Part shown: positions 40,262 to 51,173 of the stretch, piece after piece | Layout: every line of letters begins with the position of its first letter | Position numbering within the stretch: the stretch's first letter is position 1 | Assembly: GCA_030248195.1 (NCBI GenBank) | Contig: JASAND010020062.1 | Coordinates: 1 to 64,000, forward strand | Length of the DNA stretch: 64,000 bases | Reading direction: 5' to 3' | Source: Trissonchulus latispiculum | Lineage: Eukaryota > Nematoda > Enoplea > Enoplida > Ironidae | Notes under the pieces: generated by a model | The model's database searches: none | Told to the model about the DNA's origin: nothing | What the model saw: the letters and a program-made list of their open reading frames with translations, nothing else | Translations under genes and position numbers: made by a program

Positions 40262-41229
40262 GATAGGACTGCCCTCTACAACATAATACAATATCAATTA
40301 AATCCCTTCCCTGCCCTGCCAAACCAACTGCACAATACCGTAGCTTGCAACATATTGATTTATTTCACAGTATGGCAAGTTACAATATCATAAAGTAAGC
40401 AATAGTGTACAAGATTAACACTTGGCACGGCATTAATTCTCATTAATTACAATACAATTATCTACGGCGAAACGGATGTTAAGCTGCTGTATGTAGCAAA
40501 CTAGTGTTGTGAGTTTCTTGATTTTCCGTACATTTGTCGTAATTTTGACTCAAACCGGACTACGACCCCCGCAAGAGCTGAACTCAGATTAAGGAGAAAC
40601 TCAGCTCAGGCAGTGTGCATGGCAAAATAATGTCCGCGAGCCGCTAACTGATAACAGTGAAATGCTACCCTTGTCACACTCTTATCTATTATGTACTCTT
40701 AATAGAAGTTCTATGTCGTTTAGCTCATATATATGCTGTGTAAAAAGTTGCAATACCATAACTAATATAAATAGTCAACTGTTCATTCGTCGACTACACC
40801 CTTCAGTTTTGGACGAATTTTCACTTGATGTGATCTTATTTGCGCAATCAGCTGAGAACTGATACAGAGTGAGTTAATCTGGCATTATCACAGGCAAGAT
40901 CCGATTCGGGATCCGGGGATAAAATGGGATTTCTAAAATATATACGCAAAATAGCAATGGATTGAAGAACATTAGATTACAGACATATAAATTTTCCATT
41001 TCTATTTCATATAGATTTTGAATTTGAACTACATATATTATATTAAAAGCTAAATCAACGATTTGTATATGCATTTCAATTATTTTTGCAAACACTACTT
41101 TAAAAACTATTAGCATTGACATTTAAGGTTTAATGGCAGAAGAACAGGTACAAAAAGTAAACTATAGGTACATAACAAAACAACACAAAAATAAGAAAAC
41201 AACCTGCAATCTGAGGTAGTGGCAGAGCC
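40262..41229. other. intergenic, no gene seen
   Basis: AT-rich; contains a lone CAAGAGTACATAA-family end near 40666-40697. No coding sequence supported. Confidence 0.5.
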
Positions 41230-43560
41230 GTAGTTAAACTGCTACTGACGCCACACCTTTCAGAAACACAGACAAGTCATAAGTGGACAGTTGTTCTTTA
41301 AAGCTATCCAGTGAACTTGACATTACTATATACTGAGGTAGAGTATTCCAAATAGGAACAACTCTATTGGAAAAAAGCTTGATCTACACAAAATTTTACA
41401 ATGATTTCTAGGTATATAATGTTAGGCTATGCCCACGATTTGATGTTAGAACTGCTTTACTGAAAAAGTCTTCAGGGTGTATATCCGTTAAATAGTTTAG
41501 AATCTTATAAACCATTATAAGATCTTTTCTTAGACGCCCTTCTTCTAGGCTAATAATGTTTAACTTTTTCAGTCTATCAGGATAAGTTAAGTTTCCTAAT
41601 CCAGGGAGGAATTTAGTAAACTTTCTAAGAACACCTTCAATCGTGTTTATATCTTTTATGTAATATGGGGACCAAACTTCAGAAGCGTATTCTAGTCTAG
41701 GTTTTACATAGACATTAAATAATTTAACCAGAAAAGAGCGATTTTTAGTACTGAAACTTCTCAAAACTAAGTTTGCCATTTTTGAAGCGGTGGAAGCAAT
41801 ACCAGTGCAATGCATATCAAACTTTAAGTTATTTTGCATCAAAACTCCAAGGTCACGAGCATACTGTACAGAAAGTAACTGGTCATTATTTAGATTATAA
41901 ACAGAACATGGATTTTTGTTACCAATGTGCAAAACAGTACATTTACTAACAGCAAGGTTTAACTGCATTTTAGTGAACCAGTCGCAAACATTGTTTAGGT
42001 CAATTTGCAGTGCTTCGGTTTCTTGTGGTTGATTGAAAACTATATAAAGCTTAGAGTCATCAGCATATAACCTTATGTTAGCAAATTTTACAGCATCTAT
42101 TAAGTCATTTATGTACACAAGAAATAGAATAGGACCTAATATACTCCCTTGCGGAACACCGGAAGTTATGTCGGAAAGAGGAGATTTCTGGTTTCCAATA
42201 CTGGCGTACTGTTTTCTATTGCTTAAATAGTCGCGTATCCATTCAAGAACAGTCGGAAGGCAGAAAGTTTTTGACATAGCTTTTCATGAGACAAACAATC
42301 AAATGCCTTTGCCACATCCATATAAATTACATCTACAAAGCTTCCACTGTCAACTGCTTTAGTCCAATCATTTAAACACTGTAAGAGTTGGGAAACTGTT
42401 GAGCGACCAGGTAAGAAACCATGTTGCAAAATGGAAATAAATTTATTTTTTAGCAAATAAGATTTTAATGCCTCGGCAACGAAAACTTCCATATACTTGC
42501 TGCTGTTAACAAGTAAACTTATAGGTCTGTAATTTTTAACTTTTGACTTCTCCCCTTTTTTGAAAACTGGGGTAATTTTAGCAATTTTCCAGGCTTTGGG
42601 CAATTTTCCCATAGCCAGAGAAACACGAAAGATGGTAGCAAGAGGAGCACAGATGGATATAGCAACTTTTTTAAGGAAAAATTGTGGTATATCATCTAGT
42701 GTTGTTGACCGGCCGGGTGGAAAACGGCCAGCCGGCGGCCGGCCGCCGGCCGGCCGGCCGTTGACCGGCCGGCCAAGAAGTGCACTCGGCCGGACGGCCG
42801 GCTGGCCGGCCGGCCGGTTGGCCGTTTCAGGCCGGCCAGCAGGCCGTTGAACGGCCGGTAAACGGCCAGCCGGCCGGCCGTGCTTATATTTCAGCGGTTT
42901 ATCCAAATTTTCTCAGGAAATTGCTTTTAAATCGTGCTGATACATTTTTATATCTTGATTTATTGTTTTGGCACTCATTGGTCAGCCTGTCGGCCATTTT
43001 TAGTCTTTGATTCGTCAGCCGGCCGTTTCTGGCCGGCCGGGCCGTCGACCGGCCAGCCGTTTTCGGCCGGCCGGCCGGCCGTCTTCAGAAGGTCGGCCGG
43101 CCGGCAACTGCCGGCCAACGAAAATTTCGGCCGATCAACAACACTAATATCATCATGGCCAGTACTGTTTTTAGATTTGGCTTTAAGTATACAGTCATAA
43201 ACACTTTGATCCGTAAAATCTATAGTAGGAAATACAAAACTAGGATGCCTGTGTGCAAAATCTAGTTGGTTGCCGTCATCGCTTATAAACACAGAAGAGA
43301 AAAAATTGTTGAATAATACACCTTTTTCTTGATTTTAGAATGTAAAAGTATTTTGACTTGTTTCAATACATGGTATAGCAGACTTGTAATTAAATTTAGA
43401 CTGTAAGAAATTCCAGAAAACTCGTGGATTGTTAGAATTTAAAATGTTTTTTCATGCTGGTAAGTATCACGTCTCCTAAGTTGTCTAGTTCTATTAACAC
43501 TTTCTGTCCACAGGCGACGTTTTTTAGCAGAAGGGAATGAAAGTCAGCACTTAGTCAGCA
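41230..43560 (-). pseudogene. LINE (CR1/Jockey-like) reverse transcriptase, broken
   Basis: Minus-strand fragments carry RT motifs in order: YRPISLL, GFLPGRST, YMDVAKAFDCLSHEKL (catalytic D), SGVPQGSILGPILFLVYIND, LYADDSKLY (the YADD box), and downstream RVVPIWNTLP at about 41335-41365. The frame is broken near 42250 with loss of some residues, and again near 41408. At 42697-43146 a separate element is inserted. The linker upstream of the RT (about 43480-43560) is also in pieces. No endonuclease domain is recognised, so the copy is 5'-truncated. It lies just past the end of the 63-residue gene. Confidence 0.85.
42697..43146. mobile_element. GGCCGGCC-rich hAT-like MITE inside the LINE
   Basis: Ends TAGTGTTGTTGACCGGCC and GGCCGATCAACAACACTA, flanked by a perfect 8-bp duplication ATATCATC (42689-42696 and 43147-43154). 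The 450 bp are packed with GGCC words near both ends. Removing it rejoins the two parts of the RT frame at one codon of the conserved 'GHDDI-P' region, so the insertion is younger than the LINE. Confidence 0.88.
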
Positions 43561-43615
43561 CTTATGTAACTATTGTCTTGAACTGTTTGATTTAATCCTT
43601 TGTTTTAAAAATTAG

Positions 43616-43621
43616 TTTATT
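43616..43621 (-). terminator. candidate poly(A) signal AATAAA
   Basis: Minus-strand AATAAA only 12 bases past the stop of the 63-residue gene, fitting a very short 3' UTR. Confidence 0.5.
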
Positions 43622-43633
43622 GTCCAATTAAGC

Positions 43634-44100
43634 TTACTTGGACGAAGAGTGTCGAGTTCTGGGTCGGTTGATAAAGGGAGAAAGGACGTAAAGGGTGGGA
43701 TCCTTCAGGTAGCAGGCCAGACAGCAGAAGATCACCAGCAGGAAAAGACCCACCGCAGACCAGATGATGGCTGTTTCGAACCTGAAATTGGATAAAAAAG
43801 AATGAAATTTCATTTTAGGGTTTATTGGAATTTTAAGAAAAATATTTCAATCTGAAGTGAAAAACGAATAAGGAAAAGCTAAAACAGACATTCAGTCTCA
43901 ATGGATATAATAAATAATATTGTGTGTGTATATAGGAATAAAGTAATTGAGGGCAATTGCTTTTTAACAAAATTATACATTTTTAACAAATTAAATTTAA
44001 TGTAATTTAAAATTTAATTAAACAGCAACAATTAAAAACTAACAAGCTAAACTCACGGTAGCCATCCACGGATAGATTTGGGAAATTCCGGCTCAGCCAT
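43634..44100 (-). CDS. 63-residue single-pass membrane protein
   Basis: Two exons on the minus strand: 44100-44057 (ATG to CC|GTGAGT) and 43781-43634 (after CAATTTCAG, to TAA). An in-frame TGA lies 12 bases before the ATG, so the start is well placed. The peptide has a polar N-terminus (MAEPEFPKSIRGWLP), one helix of about 22 residues (TAIIWSAVGLFLLVIFCC) followed by LACYL, and a short tail with KDP, a Pro/Tyr/Phe segment and a basic-Ser end. Both exons are clearly GC-richer than the surrounding DNA and show codon-like composition. I do not recognise the family; it is of the size of regulatory membrane micropeptides. Whether the N-terminus faces in or out is unclear. Confidence 0.7.
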
Positions 44101-45512
44101 TAGAATCCATCAAGCAGAGAGAACTGTCTGAGCAAATTTTTCCCGGAAGGGAAATCAAGGGAAAAGCTTGAAATTTTGAAAATCCACGGAAAATTAAGAC
44201 ACAAATTCAGGGAAAGAACCAAGCTAGCATTCAGTCAGTCTTGCTTTTTTCCTGTCTTGAAGACGGGTTGATTAAAGACTGAAGAGATCCAAAAAAGGTC
44301 TGACAAATCCTTAATGGACTACATGATTACATAGAATATCTGAAATTGACAAAAATTATGTATATCGCAAGAAAAATTTAGCTAATGGATTCGCTTTTTA
44401 CCATAGGTTTATGACTTGCATTGATGCATTACCTACTATTTGCAGCAAAATTTGCAAAATTGAACAGGTGTGTGTGCCAAATCCAAGCAAAATTTCAAAA
44501 ATGATTTATTTTCGGTTAACGTTTGCAAAAAGCTCAAGAATTAAAACATTAGACGGGTTATGTAGACCAACAACGGCATTCGATAATCGAGATACTGCAC
44601 GTTAATGTTAAACGACGCACACCGAACTACTATATGACCAACTTTATTTAGTTTTCATGGTTTTTTTCGATGACGCATCAAAATTCCGTCCTCTTTTGTG
44701 AAATACCTTGCCTGCCCTGGCACAGTGTAATGTAATGTGTCCCAAATCTTAAGCATGGAAGGGTGTTGGTCTTCTCAGACCCAGATCTGAAGAGCTGCGG
44801 CTGCCCTCCCAAAATCCAGGGGCCGATGTTATCAATGCCCAAACCAGGGTTATATAAGTCGCTAACCAGGGTTAACTTCATATGTTAAGGATAGCCAAGT
44901 TAACCCGGTTTGCGAGATAACCCGGGTTTAGACGTTGATAACATTGGCCCCAGTTTGTTCGGTTTTTTGAAAAACCGTCCACTTCACCCTCCCCTACCCA
45001 AGTTATGCTACAGCACAATTCTGGCACTATAATCCTAACTCGCTAATATCTAAAGCTTTGGAGCAAAACTGGACTTGATGGTTGGTAATAATCCTGTCGT
45101 TAACCGCACAATGGTAATAACTCCACAACTAATGCTTTACCCTGTATGCTGTTATCCTTCAAAAGATTGACAAAGCAAGAAGTTAGCATCATCGTAAACA
45201 GGGCAAAAAAGCTTTGCTTGAAGCATTCACCTTGAAAAAAACTTGGTGCTAACTTTATGAAACAATTTTGAGTCCCAGTTGGATGGAGCCTCCACAAACA
45301 GCATTTGACAGCGTAAATAACTGAAAGTGAAAAGGAGTGACAACTTTTTGCTTATTTTGAAACTTCAACCTAAAACTGGAAAATGTCTTAAACTTAACAC
45401 GACTCTCAATTGGTGTGAAAAAGTAACTAAAATCTAGTTTGCCGTTAGCTAATTCTTATAAAACAAGAAAAGTATCGGACCAGAACCTATATTCCAATCA
45501 CATACACAAATT
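44101..45512. other. intergenic with one MITE, no gene seen
   Basis: AT-rich sequence upstream of the 63-residue gene. It holds the 131-bp MITE at 44820-44950 and nothing else I can support. Confidence 0.5.
44820..44950. mobile_element. GGGCC-ended MITE, short copy
   Basis: Ends GGGCCGATGTTATCAA and TTGATAACATTGGCCC, with CAG on both flanks (44817-44819 and 44951-44953). The interior has TTAACCCGG/ACCAGGGTTA words like the 1.9-kb copy at 10512. Confidence 0.78.
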
Positions 45513-45516
45513 TTAA

Positions 45517-47271
45517 CCCTTTATGGGTTTCTATATCTCCTGAGATATGTAACTTTGAAAGGCTGTGCTACGCTCCGCCTGTTGTCACAACCAATCACCT
45601 TTCAGCAAACAATAAACAAGACTATGATTGGTTGAAATTTGGCAGTCTATTAAGAAATGCACCAATCTTGATAAAATAGAGAGAGATTATCGACGAGCAT
45701 TCCGCAAGGTAGAAAACTGATAACTTGTAGCATGATAATGACAGCAAAAGAGAGGGATAAGCGGGCTAGAAAAATTCATGTGGGTACACGACTCATTGTT
45801 GTATTTGTGCATATGCATGAAAAAATTATGCCACTCGTACACTTTTCCCTTGTGTCATTTTTCTTGTCATATCTCACAAGATATGATGACCACTCACGGT
45901 AGTGCTATATTGGTTTCACTCAGAACAAATTTCTAAATAAAATTTTAATTAATTCATTACTTCTTGTTTGAAATGGTTGTTACAACTCACATAGAAGCAA
46001 AGCAATCATTCGCAACCTTAATTTGTGTTTAAATTCAGCTTTTCAGTTTTCAACCAGTCATTCTGTATGTAAATTTGGAGTCATAAGAGTCACTTTCGGA
46101 GGAACCACCCAATTTTTAATTACCCGGTTTCATGACGGAGCTCCAGCGACTGAGCAGTTGGCTAAATCTAACCTGTGGCCGACTACCAGAGCCATCTCAC
46201 TTCGGTCGACTGTTGGCCTGCAAGGCCAGCAGTGTATGACCGGATCCGGGCGGTGGCTGACTGTCGCTTGTTAAAACACCTTGAACGATATATACTAATT
46301 TAGAGTGACACGAAATAAGGCCCGTACCGTTCATGTTTTGTTGTATAATTTTAGAAATCGATTCAAGCACTTCTATCGACAAATTTGCTGAGAAGAATGA
46401 ATTGACTATAATCAATTTTTATGAGAAACTTATTTTACTACACAAATATAACGAGCAGTTGTCAATGAAAGTTAATTTAAATCAGTGTTCATGAAAGGAA
46501 TTTTAACAGCGGCAAAGATTTCCTTTTATTTTATTTTGATTGATGAAATTTGCACAAAAAGCTTTGAGAATTCGTTGATTTTTACTTCACCGTCGGTAAG
46601 TCGTCACATTTTTACGATTATTACAATGCGTGGTAACATGTAAAGTATAAGAGCAGTTACCACGCGCACAACACAAACACATAAAAATCGCTAATTTAAC
46701 TGGCAATAGCCATCTGACCCACTATTCCGGTCACCCAGGCCGGTCGGCCACCGGTTACTGCTCGAAGGCCGTCTACTAACAGGTCATTCAAACGCCGGCT
46801 GGTCAGATGTCAGCTGAAGTGATTAGTTCAATATAAAAGGTGTTTAATTATGTGTTTGATGCCTGGAAAAGAGCTCAGCAATTTCAAACAATTTAATCCA
46901 ATCACAAATTTCGAATTGTCTTATTTTGTATTATGCCCATTTTGCACAACCTGATCAGCTTATTTTCGTGAAATTTTGTGGTTTTCATCAGTATTTTCTC
47001 ACTTAAAACACATTCTAAATCATTGTTTTCATCCAGAATATTTCCGTTGCAAATTGCAGCATTCCTGTATTCTTTTGCATAATATTAATTTTAGGTAAAT
47101 TTGGTGTTATCTTAAGGTCAGCATATCTCAGGAGATATGGATTGTAACTTCACTCCTGCAGTGCCAAACTAAAATTAAACAACAAATTTATTAATAGAGG
47201 CCCAGAACTAGCACATTTATGAGTAAAATTATTTTTTTCCTCAGCGAAACTAAAATGTGACCTTTAAAGGG
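45517..47271. mobile_element. possible piggyBac-like non-autonomous element
   Basis: CCCTTTATGGG next to TTAA (45513-45516) and CCTTTAAAGGG next to TTAA (47272-47275) form short imperfect inverted ends; TTAA-CCC is the usual piggyBac form. Inside, ATATCTCCTGAGATAT-type palindromes occur near 45540 and 47130. No transposase frame over 1.75 kb. The terminal repeats are short, so the call is tentative. Confidence 0.45.
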
Positions 47272-47275
47272 TTAA

Positions 47276-48960
47276 CTATTCATTTTTCGTCCTCTTTATG
47301 GGCCTGTAAACAAATAAAAGATCATATTCAGGAAATTTCGCGAAAATAAAATTGACCAATATCGAAAGATTTTTTGCGAGAATTTAGAACAATTCATTGG
47401 TGATATATAAAGCAGTACATCATTGAATAACCAGGATCTTGTTGTTTCTTGGGTTTTCTCGATGTACGTATTTACTTTGCGCTAGATATCCACCATCAAT
47501 TATATACACAGAATGCGAAAAACTTCGGGAGCACCGAAGCAGCCAAAAAACGGTAGAATAGGAAAAATGACTAAAGCGGATACCCGAGATCCTCGTCTCA
47601 AAGTTTACCAATATCATGTGCAGCATCATTGTGCCAGGTTTCATAAAAGTAAAGTCAAACAAAAATAAGAGGAAAACCTACAAAATAACGCAACACATGT
47701 TGCTGAACATTGAATGCTAACATTGTCAGAATTGATTATGCAAAGCAGTATTTTTACCTTTCACAACTTCAAGTTTTCGACTGATAATTTTCTGATAACT
47801 AATTATTGATAATTCGACTGATCCGTTTCCCCAGAAAGAATATTGTACTATTCTCCGAATTATTTCGGAGGTATAAAAATACAGAAACGGAAAACGGAGA
47901 AACAGAAGGCTATTGTTCAACTAGCTTACATAGTAAGCATGTGCAGCATCAACAAAGCAGGTTCTAGAGTTATCTAAAATTTATCTAAGGGTTCATGATT
48001 GGCCTTTTCTTGCTACGGGTTCGGCAATTGGCCATCCGATCAGTCAGATTATCGGAGGTGACTTCCACCTACTAATAAGGGAACATATTAGCAATCAGTG
48101 TATCATAGAACAGCTACGAAATTTTAGGAGAAAGATTGAGGAAGAGCTGAGAAAGAAATTGCAAATGTTCAGAAAAAGAAAACAAGGAGTCATTGTTTTT
48201 GCAAAAATTGGTTCCGAAATTCATGGTCAGTTCCTTAACCTAAAGCAAGATGCATTTGGATAGAAAAGTATTTACTTTTTTACAGCCACCTCACCCCAGT
48301 CGGTTCGGCGGATATTTACTTGCTGATATACGTAAAAATTATAATTTCTATAACCTACTATATTCTCTTAGTTAGCACCAGATTTAAATGAAACACCATG
48401 GCGCACTCGTTCACTCTTGAAAATTCTCACCAAATAATGTAGGGAAATGCATCTCCAACTCCTAAACTACACAGAATTCCCTTTTAGGGGAAATCTCTTG
48501 ATTAGAAAACATCTGAATTAGAAAACGCAGAAATTACAGACTACTTAAATACTAAAACCGTGTCTATGATTCTTGTCAAGTAAACTGGCTGCTTTCAAGA
48601 GTTTGAGGCTGGAAAGCTAAAGCCTGGCTAAGGGAAGATCAATAAGTATATACTAGCACGTTTATGACGTAATATCCTGGGTACAACAAGGAATATAAAA
48701 AGACAGCAGGCAGCTAAGCTGAAACTTAATTATGGTTGAATTTTATTACGCCGAGGTGTCATTTTCATTAATTATAAGCTATTTTTATTTTCACAGATGG
48801 TATTCATGAAGAGTGAAAATTTATGGGATGACTATAAATTGGAGTAACCAAGTTAATAAACCTAAAATTAAAGGCAACTTAACAAAGATTCCGCTGCTTT
48901 CTTTGTACAAACAATGCATTAATTTTCTAGTAAGCATTAAGTGAGCTCGACTTGAAAAAA
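47276..48960. other. intergenic, no gene seen
   Basis: AT-rich with no supported coding sequence. A piece at about 47999-48018 (GATTGGCCTTTTCTTGCTAC) matches the end region of the palindrome at 14930. Confidence 0.45.
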
Positions 48961-48971
48961 TTAACAATCTA

Positions 48972-48985
48972 CATATATATATATG

Positions 48986-49046
<61 letters not shown>
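48972..49046. repeat. (TA)n microsatellite
   Basis: About 75 bases of almost pure TA dinucleotide, interrupted near 48986. Confidence 0.95.
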
Positions 49047-49048
<2 letters not shown>

Positions 49049-49101
49049 TAACAACTTATGCAACCGTCATTCTCTTCGTCGTACAGATCTTAGGACGTTA
49101 A

Positions 49102-49890
49102 ATGAAACCGACGCCGACCAGTTTGAACCTCACTGAACCATCAGACCCCGCGCCCGAGGCACCCAGGCCAGAAAAGTTTCACAAGTAAGTTTGTTAATAT
49201 ATATTTCCTTTATATACTCGTTTCAAAAGAAAATTTCTTATTGAACCAGAGATATGGAGATCGAACCGCAGAATTTCAGTTTCAGATTTTTAGTAGAGCA
49301 CTCTATCACTCGAGAGAAGAATACTGGTTTTATTTCAGCCTAATGATTTAAATCTGACATTCCACAGTTTCTATATAAATCTGAAATTTTTATCTCTTAT
49401 CCTGCCTAAGCTATGTACTCGCAAGACCTACATACCATAGACTCTTGAAACATTTGAACTTTATTTTTCTCGAAATCAATACTGTAATATGACAACAGGG
49501 AATGATAACATAAAGCAACTATAAATGCTGTTTTGAACAATTAACAAAATAGAAAACGCAAAATGTGTTAAAATTCATTATATATCTGGTTAGTACAAAA
49601 TGTAATATAACAATAACATTAACAGAGCAAAATAAACAGATATATAAATGCACTTACGAAACTGAACATTGCACGAAACCCACACCCTCAGAATATTACA
49701 TAAAATCAGTAAAAACGATAAATTTTGGAATTCAGACAGATATTCGAAATTTTCAAAATTAGCGCAACACAAAGCGTCATAAAACTTAGTCAACTAATTT
49801 TTAGTTTGCTCTTATAGGAAACTTAATTTCATTTTGGCTTTGTTTTTCAGGATAAAACACCCAATTTCGATTGGAATTGGATTCCTATGA
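49102..49890 (+). CDS. candidate two-exon gene for a 40-residue peptide
   Basis: Exon 1, 49102-49184, starts at ATG, is GC- and Pro-rich (MKPTPTSLNLTEPSDPAPEA...), and ends at a consensus donor GTAAGT. Exon 2, 49851-49890, follows GTTTTTCAG and encodes a basic then hydrophobic end (KHPISIGIGFL) to TGA. An acceptor-like TCGTCGTACAG lies 16 bases before the ATG, which in a nematode could take a spliced leader. The second exon is short, so it may be wrong. No family recognised. Confidence 0.3.
49247..49316 (-). repeat. decayed tRNA-like sequence
   Basis: The minus strand has a good B box GGTTCGATCTCC at 49268-49257 and a degraded A-box region (GAGTGATAGAGTGCTC) near 49310. The stems do not close. 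It lies in the intron of the candidate small gene. Confidence 0.45.
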
Positions 49891-50822
49891 TAAAACAACA
49901 AAAATACAGTATATAACAGTAACAGCACAAAAAAGCACACATTAAATCAAGACAGGACAACAGTATATAAATCACCGCCATACAGACCAAAGAAAATCAC
50001 AGAATTCACCGACCGCACCAACAGGAAACAGATTTTGCTAAAAAACTGGAAATACGCGTAGATCGAACCAACACAAGTCACGATTGACAAACTACTGACA
50101 TCACACATACAGATGCAGTTAGTTACGACTAAAATCGGTATCATTTCAGAGTTCATACAGCTCTTCTTATATAGTACAGTGCATATATAATGCTACAATA
50201 AATACATATATATACCTTTAGACCTACCATAAAACAAATGTAAATTTTGGTACTAGCGAGCACCGCAAACTGAAAAAAAACTGAAAAAGGTTTGCGTTGC
50301 ATTTCACATTTTTTCCAAAAAATCCTAAATTATCCTAAATTAATCTACACAAATGCGATGCTCACAGCTAAATTATAGATGCAGATCAATAAAAGTGTTA
50401 AATTCTCCATAGAATTGCAAAAACATAATAAAGCACAGACACAACAGTTACGCTAAATGCAGCTGAAGAACAAGAAAAACGAAGTTAAAATTAGCAAAAC
50501 GAAACGGAAAAACTGAACAAAAATAACGTGTTAGTGAAAAAACATTTGGTATTATAGAACATCCAAAATTAAACACTTTGTATCACTCCGTAAAGCATCA
50601 CAGTACCAAAGAATAGCTACCTTCAAACCGACTAGTATATTGAAATAGAGCTAAAAATACTAAAAAACATCAAATCAGAGGCACGAAAAATTATGACACG
50701 AAACATTTAGAAACTATAAAACTGCTAAACATGAATAATATTTTCTAATTTAAAATTGAACTAAATTTAAAAAATTACACAATTTTTAGCTATACTTCAA
50801 TCTATGCCAGAACAATGCAGTG
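49891..50822. other. 3' region between convergent genes
   Basis: AT-rich, with AATAAA on the plus strand at 50197-50202. No coding sequence seen; probably 3' UTR of the CPEB gene on the minus strand at its right end. Confidence 0.45.
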
Positions 50823-51173
50823 CTAATAAAAACTGCTAAAAAATGAGGTATTGTAGAGGTTGTAGCTAGCATTTGGCAGACTGACAGCGCTCAGGGCAGA
50901 CCCGTTCAGACTCGCATTGGGGTTGAGACCTCCAGGAGCCGACAGGACCGAACTGTGGAAAACGGACGAAGATTTGTTCGGGCTGAGATTCGATCCCACG
51001 CTAGCGGGAACAGCGGACTGCTGCTGAGTGCCAAGACCACTGCCCGTGCCCATGGGCCGGCCGCCGGTTGCCCCGCTTTGCCCGCTCGTCGAACCGAGGG
51101 CTACGCCTCCGCTACCGGCTCCTCCGCCCATAGCGCTGAAGTCGCGCCGAGTGCTGACTCTCGTGTTTCGCAT
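50823..51173 (-). CDS. CPEB C-terminal Gly/Ser/Asn extension
   Basis: After MRN of the zinc domain the same exon continues for about 115 residues, rich in Gly, Ser, Ala and Asn, ending [10 protein letters not shown] before TAG. Vertebrate CPEB1 stops shortly after the zinc domain, so this is an added tail. GC-richness ends sharply at the stop, supporting it as coding. Confidence 0.85.
   Translation of the reverse strand: MRNTRVSTRRDFSAMGGGAGSGGVALGSTSGQSGATGGRPMGTGSGLGTQQQSAVPASVGSNLSPNKSSSVFHSSVLSAPGGLNPNASLNGSALSAVSLPNASYNLYNTSFFSSFY

Noticed and set aside
42560..43200. Gly/Arg/Pro-rich open frames in several frames
   Set aside because: Translation of GGCC words in the hAT-like insert; not a protein.
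48821..49063. 80-residue frame with an Ile-Tyr run
   Set aside because: Made by the TA microsatellite.
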